NCBI GenBank assembly: GCA_016758965.1 | Contig: JAEPRB010000004.1 | Location: forward strand, 124,001 to 188,000 | Direction of reading: 5' to 3' | Length of the DNA stretch: 64,000 nucleotides | DNA from: Circinella minor | Lineage: Eukaryota > Mucoromycota > Mucoromycetes > Mucorales > Lichtheimiaceae | In this document: positions 58,721 through 64,000 of the stretch, in pieces | How positions within the stretch are numbered: position 1 is the stretch's first letter | How the letters are laid out: each line of letters starts with the position of its first letter | Made by a program: the position numbers and the translations under genes | The notes under the pieces: model-generated | The model's database searches: none | Told to the model about the DNA's origin: nothing | The model's input: the letters and a program-made list of their open reading frames with translations, nothing else

Positions 58721-61656
58721 TTACAATTTAGCAGCCTTGATATAAGCAAGATTGTCACCACGATGCAGAATAGTCTTCATTAGTTCCTAGTGAAAAATTA
58801 AAAAAAAAATTAAAGGAGATTATGTTAGTATTTATGCGAATGAAATGATCCATAAATAAAAAAAAATACATACTCCAAGTTCCTCACGTCCTTCGTCACT
58901 GTTAAGGGGATTCGATTGAGCGGCTTCCCAAAGTTCACCATAGGGATTGCCATCCTTCTTGCCAAGAGCGGTATTAAGTTCATCATCAGTGAATCCAAAT
59001 GCATCAGTAAGACCAATAGCATCATCAACGATTTCATTCAAGGAGTTACGATATGCTTCTTGAATAGTGTCAACATCCGCCACATTAATGGACTGACTGG
59101 TCAAAAATGTAGCAAGCCCGGTGCCTGTAAGAATTGAGAGGGCAAACTATGTATAATCGTGATAAAAAATATATTATCAGTTATATTTCCATTCTTCTCT
59201 TTCATATATACCTGAAATAAACTACGTAAAAGAATAATAGTAAAATAAAGAAAGGAAATTTACCACATTAGTCAACTTTTGAACAACAGGTGCCAAAAGT
59301 GGTTGAGACTTTTGAAGATCACGAACAGTATCATGGAATTGTTTAAGTAAAAGAAATTCAGCATGCGCCAAACAGATTTCCCAACATTCCATATTGACAT
59401 CACCCCAAGGACGACCAGCTTTAACTTGACGACCCAAGTTAGCTACCAAATGAGCAGCTCGTTTTCCAAAGAGAGCGAGTTGAAGTTCAGGATTATAAAT
59501 CGAATTGGCATCAACAGTAATAGTAGGGTTGGAAATGAGTACATCCAAGTAAGTGGCTGTCTTCAAATTATAAGATTTTCCCTTGAGCAAATTATCAAGT
59601 TGTTTTAACATGGCACGGCCAACTTGTTGGCAAAGCATAAAATTATCACCTTCATAGGTATTGGCAGGAACAAAGGTAGCAAAATGTTCGGAAACACCAC
59701 TAAAGATCGAATAACCGTGACCACCCATAGCTTTTCTACATTCTTCAATACCTTCACTAGATCGACGAGCACCCCAAACCTTGAAAGCACAACTGTTGAC
59801 GTGCATTTCTGGAAGTAAAGTGGCATCTTCTCGTGAGAGTTGTTCGGTCATGACATTAAAGGTTTTGTTCAAATTGATACCAGACAAGATCAATGCATAA
59901 GCAGTGGCGACCAAAGGGTATAAGCGGTGGCGAACGGAAGAATAGCTGATAACTTGAGACTCAAGACCATTTTGATCTGGGTTGAACTGACGACGGGAAG
60001 TACAGTAGCGAATAGCAATGGTGGATGATTTGGCAAGTCTCCATCCAGCATCAGAAAGAATACTGACACGTAGTTTGACCATACTTCCGTAAGATAATTT
60101 AGAATGAACAGGGGGTTGATATTCACCTGTTTTGGAGACCTTGGCGAATCTCATCAACATATAATCGCGAGGGATACGTACATTATCAAATAGTGCATCT
60201 ACAAAATTTTTACAAATGAGCCTCTATTTTTTTCATTTTACGATGAAAATAATATTAGACGTTTCTCCCATTTATGTTTGGTATAATAAAACTTACAGCC
60301 ATTGTCTACCGTTGCAAAACCACCATAAGCCTTTGGACCGATATCACCAACAGTAACGCCCTTGATTGGCTTATAGTCAACTATACATAAAATGTACATA
60401 TTTTAGCATATATATTTCAAATCACTATAAAATATATAGTGATAAAACTTACGAGGAGAGCGGATTGGGACAATGAAAATATGAGGACCATAATTTTTGC
60501 CTTTAGAAATTAATTGAGCCTATAGTATACCATTAAAGAGAAGAAAAGTTAAATTAAATCAGTATTTTTGTTAATCGTTTAAAATATATAAAGTGATTAA
60601 AACATACTTGCAAAACAGCATGTGTTGCAGCAACACCTAAACCTCCAATCCACCATTTAGCGGCCTTATAAATTCAGTTTAAAAAAAAGGTCAATAGTTA
60701 CACAGAGAATATAAACGGCATTTTATCTACAGTAATATATAATAAGAAGCTTACAGTGATATCAGGACTATTGATAACAAACTCATCAGTTGCTTCGTCA
60801 AAAGTAGCTGTAGTTTGTAACCCAACAACGTTGGAACCATGACTAGAGCAACAAGATAAGATTAGTCAATATTGTTTGCTTTGCATGATCTTACCTCACA
60901 CACACCAAAAAACAAATAAACAATACCTTAATTCGGTTTGTGCATAACAACCAACAATAGCATGTCGCTTAGCAGCATCCAACCATTTCTTTGCTTGTTC
61001 ATCAGTACCTTGGAATTCAATAACGGGCCAGAATGCTACATTATCATCGATAATATTATTTAGTATATAACCCTTTTATACAAAGTTCCTTTGTTTTTGA
61101 TAATACATACCTCCGTAATTCAAAGCAAGCTATTGTTATCATAAGTAAATATATCACATCAGATCAGATCAGTTTTTTATACAATTTTTTTTTCACAAAC
61201 GTAACACTGCGTTTGTGTGTATCTTTTTTTTTTTATCTTACCGGTGTAGATATTCCTGAAAGAGCAAAAAGTTCCAAAAACTCTTGAGTTGAGAAGTTTT
61301 GTTCTTCAGCGATTTCGATAAATCGTCTAGCAGCATGAATGGAAGAATGGAGTTGCTATGGTCATCAACAAAAAAAAAAGCCTGTCAGCGTTTTCATAAA
61401 AAAAATAATGCATGCCATTTTCTTGATGAATTTGCAAGATCTCAATTCTTACCTCTTGACGGCTTTGGAATGCTGCTTTCTTCTTTGTGAATGCAGGTTC
61501 ATTGGCAATGATTGTTCTATACTTATCAACCTTTTTTAAGTTTTCTGGACCACCATACAAATAATTTGTTAACTGGTCAACAGGAAAAGATGCCTTCTGT
61601 CTAGCGGCTTGAATATCATGTGTAGATTGTTGAAGCTGTTTGCTTGTCGGTGCCAT
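58721..61656 (-). CDS. POX1: Peroxisomal acyl-CoA oxidase
   Basis: About ten exons from [20 protein letters not shown] to IKAAKL. Acyl-CoA oxidase marks in order: [20 protein letters not shown] (FAD/substrate region), [63 protein letters not shown], and [19 protein letters not shown] with the catalytic Glu region in [11 protein letters not shown]. The last residues AKL form a type 1 peroxisomal targeting signal. The enzyme oxidises acyl-CoA to trans-2-enoyl-CoA and makes H2O2, the first step of peroxisomal beta-oxidation. The large exon 59222-60160 carries most of the core. The downstream neighbour on the same strand is a DGAT1-type acyltransferase. Confidence 0.96.
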
Positions 61657-62317
61657 AATATGAAATGTTTTTTTTTTCTTTTCAAAAAATAAGTGAACAA
61701 AAAGCGAAAAAGCTGTTTTTTTTTTAGAGAAGTGTAAGTTTGGGATTTACAATTTTTATTACAAGTCAGTAATGGTATATACATTTATATGCCATACAGT
61801 AGTAAACAGTATCTCCTTCATTGTCATCTGTTATGAGTAATCTCTCACGCTCGTGCGAACAGTATAATTCCTCTCACCCCACTTTTTCTTTTTATTATTA
61901 TAATCTTGAAAAGTTGTTCGTGAAAGTTCACCCTGAATCTTTGAAGTGAAATCAACTTTTGACCAAGTCGGTTGACATTACTTGTATTTTTTCATTCTCA
62001 TCCATCTCCTTTTTCTCCTCTGTTTTCAATTCGATGTTGGTTCCTGCATCATGCAGAAGAGGATTAAATCCGCTAATTTAGCCGAATGGACAACATATTA
62101 CCCCATTGATCCCCGCCACATAAAAACACCCACATGCTTGTGAGTGGGGTTAATAAACTTTTTTTCTTTTTATCACGAGGAATTCATTACTATCTTCCAT
62201 TTTAATATACGATAATCCGTTTTTCTGGATACTAATACAACTATATATATGCATATGTGCTTTTTTTTTTATTATGGAAGATAAAAAATACCAGAACAAA
62301 TACTCTCTCTTGTACTA
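61657..62317. other. Intergenic region between acyl-CoA oxidase and acyltransferase
   Basis: About 660 bp holding the oxidase promoter and the acyltransferase 3' end. No further gene seen. Confidence 0.4.
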
Positions 62318-62464
62318 CTAAGGTGGTGTCATTCCTTTATGAGTTGCTGTCCACTGATAGTAATACAATAATGCGATTGTTGGTTGACCAACAACACAAA
62401 AGGTAATCCTATATAAAAAAAAAAATCCACTTAATTAGCTCACCCTGTAATATTCAATTGAAAA

Positions 62465-62499
<35 letters not shown>

Positions 62500-64000
62500 C
62501 AAATCCTTTCTCCACAGCTTTTATTTTTACTTACCAAAAGATTGTATTTCCCAAAGCACTATCTTTTCCACGCCATTTTTCCAAAGCTCTTGTAAGTGCA
62601 ATCAAAGGTATTTGACCAAACATACCCCAGAAAGCAAATCCAGTAATAGCATGAGTAGGAATACCCACTAAGACTTCATGAAGAACTGCGGATGCCAAAA
62701 AGACCAGCAATTGACAAATAGCAGGTGATATACCGCGTTGAACACTTGGAATATATACGTGGCGTTTAAAAAAGAGATAAACCGGTCTGTTCCAAAGTCG
62801 CCAATAAGTTGCCAAGTTACCAGAGTTCCACCAAGCAAGATAAAACGTTCTATCACCGAATCGGAGCACTTCTGCCAAAATATTCAGAAACGCGTGAAAC
62901 AATGCATAAAACATGAGGAGCCAAATGACTACAGCTGTTGTCGATAATTTTAAAACACGTTCCACAATGACAACCAAATCGTTCTCCTCAAGTGCTTGAA
63001 GTGAATTGGCCAACGTAGGCTTTGCATATTGTTCTGTCAAGACATACATCATGACAAGACAAACGATTAATTCTCCAAGTCGTTTTAAGAAAAATGTTTT
63101 TCGGAACACTGGGGATCGTGGATAAGAAGGCTGATAACAAAGAGTAGGTGCGAAGAAAAAGTACATCAAGTTACCAAGATGAATATTGTTGGGATACCTT
63201 GCATTTTCATCATGATATTCATCTGTTTTCCCAGTAATATAAAGTTGTCGTATTTCTCGATTGACAAGAACATATGAGATAAGTTTGAGGAATGTAATAA
63301 GTGAAATGATGACAACAGCAGAGCCAACTATTATTTTTAATTACCATCAATAAAAAAAAATGCTTAGTTTTAATATATAATTAACATCCATTATCCATAC
63401 CCCAACAAACAACAAATTTAACCCGTTTTTTTTAATAATGTTGAGATGGGAAAAAAATATCACGCACACAAACACATCATAACGCAAAAAAAAAAAAAAC
63501 CAAATAAAAAAGTATCTTATATATGTATACATACCTAATGGATGATAAATTTTGGTGTAAACGATATATGAAGGGTATGAGATGAGAAAAGTCAGGTGAG
63601 TAACATGCGCTGCTGATGCCACACGTTCCAGGATTGCCACCTTTTTCCGAAAATCAGGTTTCGCGTTCCGAGCTTTTACGGCTAACTTTGCCATACCGAA
63701 TTCGACCAGCAACGTTATCGCCAAACAAGTAGGTACACTTAACCATGCAAGTACAAATAAACCATAATCTTGGTATGGAATGTAACTATGTGGGAATCGA
63801 ATAAGTAGTCCATACTTCATCCAGTTTTCAATGACAAGTCGAATGTTGCTAGCACCAAGAACAAGCACTTATAAAATTTTACCCGTCAAAAAAAAAAAAA
63901 AGACACAAAATATTAGTTAATATTGTAGAAGGCAATGATAATAATAAAAAAATAAAAATAAGGAGATCACGGAGTGAGCAGATCTCGAAAGATTTAGCGT
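62318..64000 (-). CDS. DGAT1-type diacylglycerol O-acyltransferase (MBOAT), N-terminus beyond window
   Basis: Exons from the right edge to the stop at 62318-62320 (end HKGMTPP). MBOAT/DGAT1 marks: VLGASNIRLVIENWMKYG, PTLCYQPSYPRSPVFRKTFF, FYLAWWNSGNLATYWRLWN (the FYxxWWN motif), FKRHVYIPSV, and SAVLHEVLVGIP with the catalytic His. DGAT1 enzymes join acyl-CoA to diacylglycerol to make triacylglycerol in the ER membrane; sterol acyltransferases share the motifs, but YPR and FYxxWWN wording favours DGAT1. A (TC)n run lies inside the last intron (62466-62496). The exon at about 63535-63867 starts after an acceptor, and upstream exons beyond about 63990 are not visible. Confidence 0.92.

Overview
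This window is nuclear DNA of a filamentous fungus, most likely an early-diverging lineage such as Mucoromycota. That placement is inferred from a fungal-type POM152 nucleoporin and HOM3-type aspartokinase, very AT-rich DNA, and genes cut by many 40-120 bp GT-AG introns. It is not proven. Because coding exons are short, every gene below was rebuilt by following the reading frame across splice sites. The reconstructions of the NRAMP, LIM, aspartyl-protease-like, element-cargo, zinc-finger and secreted-peptide genes were checked to have lengths divisible by three.

Layout. 1-7.1 kb: 3' end of an unrecognised gene, an SDR dehydrogenase (-), a single-LIM protein (-) and an NRAMP metal transporter (-) with a 10-nt microexon. 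7.55-11.5 kb: a mobile element with ~0.3 kb terminal inverted repeats (Mutator-like). It carries an intact four-exon gene of unknown function and a SWIM zinc-finger frame that is broken by a nested, dead pogo/Tigger-like element. 11.5-24 kb: a coiled-coil protein (-), PUS1-type pseudouridine synthase (-), aspartokinase (+), SUMO E1 subunit AOS1 (-) and a secreted pepsin-like protein lacking one catalytic Asp (+). 24-38 kb: an accessory region with copies of a two-zinc-finger protein family. Arrays of a TGACTGGAAAAAA-type repeat lie immediately upstream of its members, and a nearly perfect 2.8 kb palindrome sits at 30.08-32.91 kb. 38.4-51.9 kb: BSD2/Ndfip adaptor (-), POM152 (+), an Asn/Gln-rich disordered protein (-) and a vacuolar CAX cation/H+ exchanger (-). 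52-57 kb: mostly AT-rich spacer with gene fragments and a small secreted eight-cysteine protein (+). 57-64 kb: MDE1 of methionine salvage (+), a peroxisomal acyl-CoA oxidase ending in AKL (-) and a DGAT1-type acyltransferase (-) running off the right edge.

Functional links. The NRAMP transporter and the BSD2 adaptor belong to one pathway: in yeast Bsd2 sends Smf1/Smf2 to the vacuole through Rsp5, and the BSD2 here has a PPxY motif. CAX is a further metal/Ca2+ transporter. The acyl-CoA oxidase and the acyltransferase are adjacent genes for fatty-acid breakdown and storage-lipid synthesis. Most other neighbours look unrelated.

The best candidate for an undescribed system is the 27.6-38 kb region, where a zinc-finger family, its own upstream repeat arrays and a palindrome occur together. 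The second is the 4 kb element with an intact unknown cargo gene divergent from a SWIM protein.
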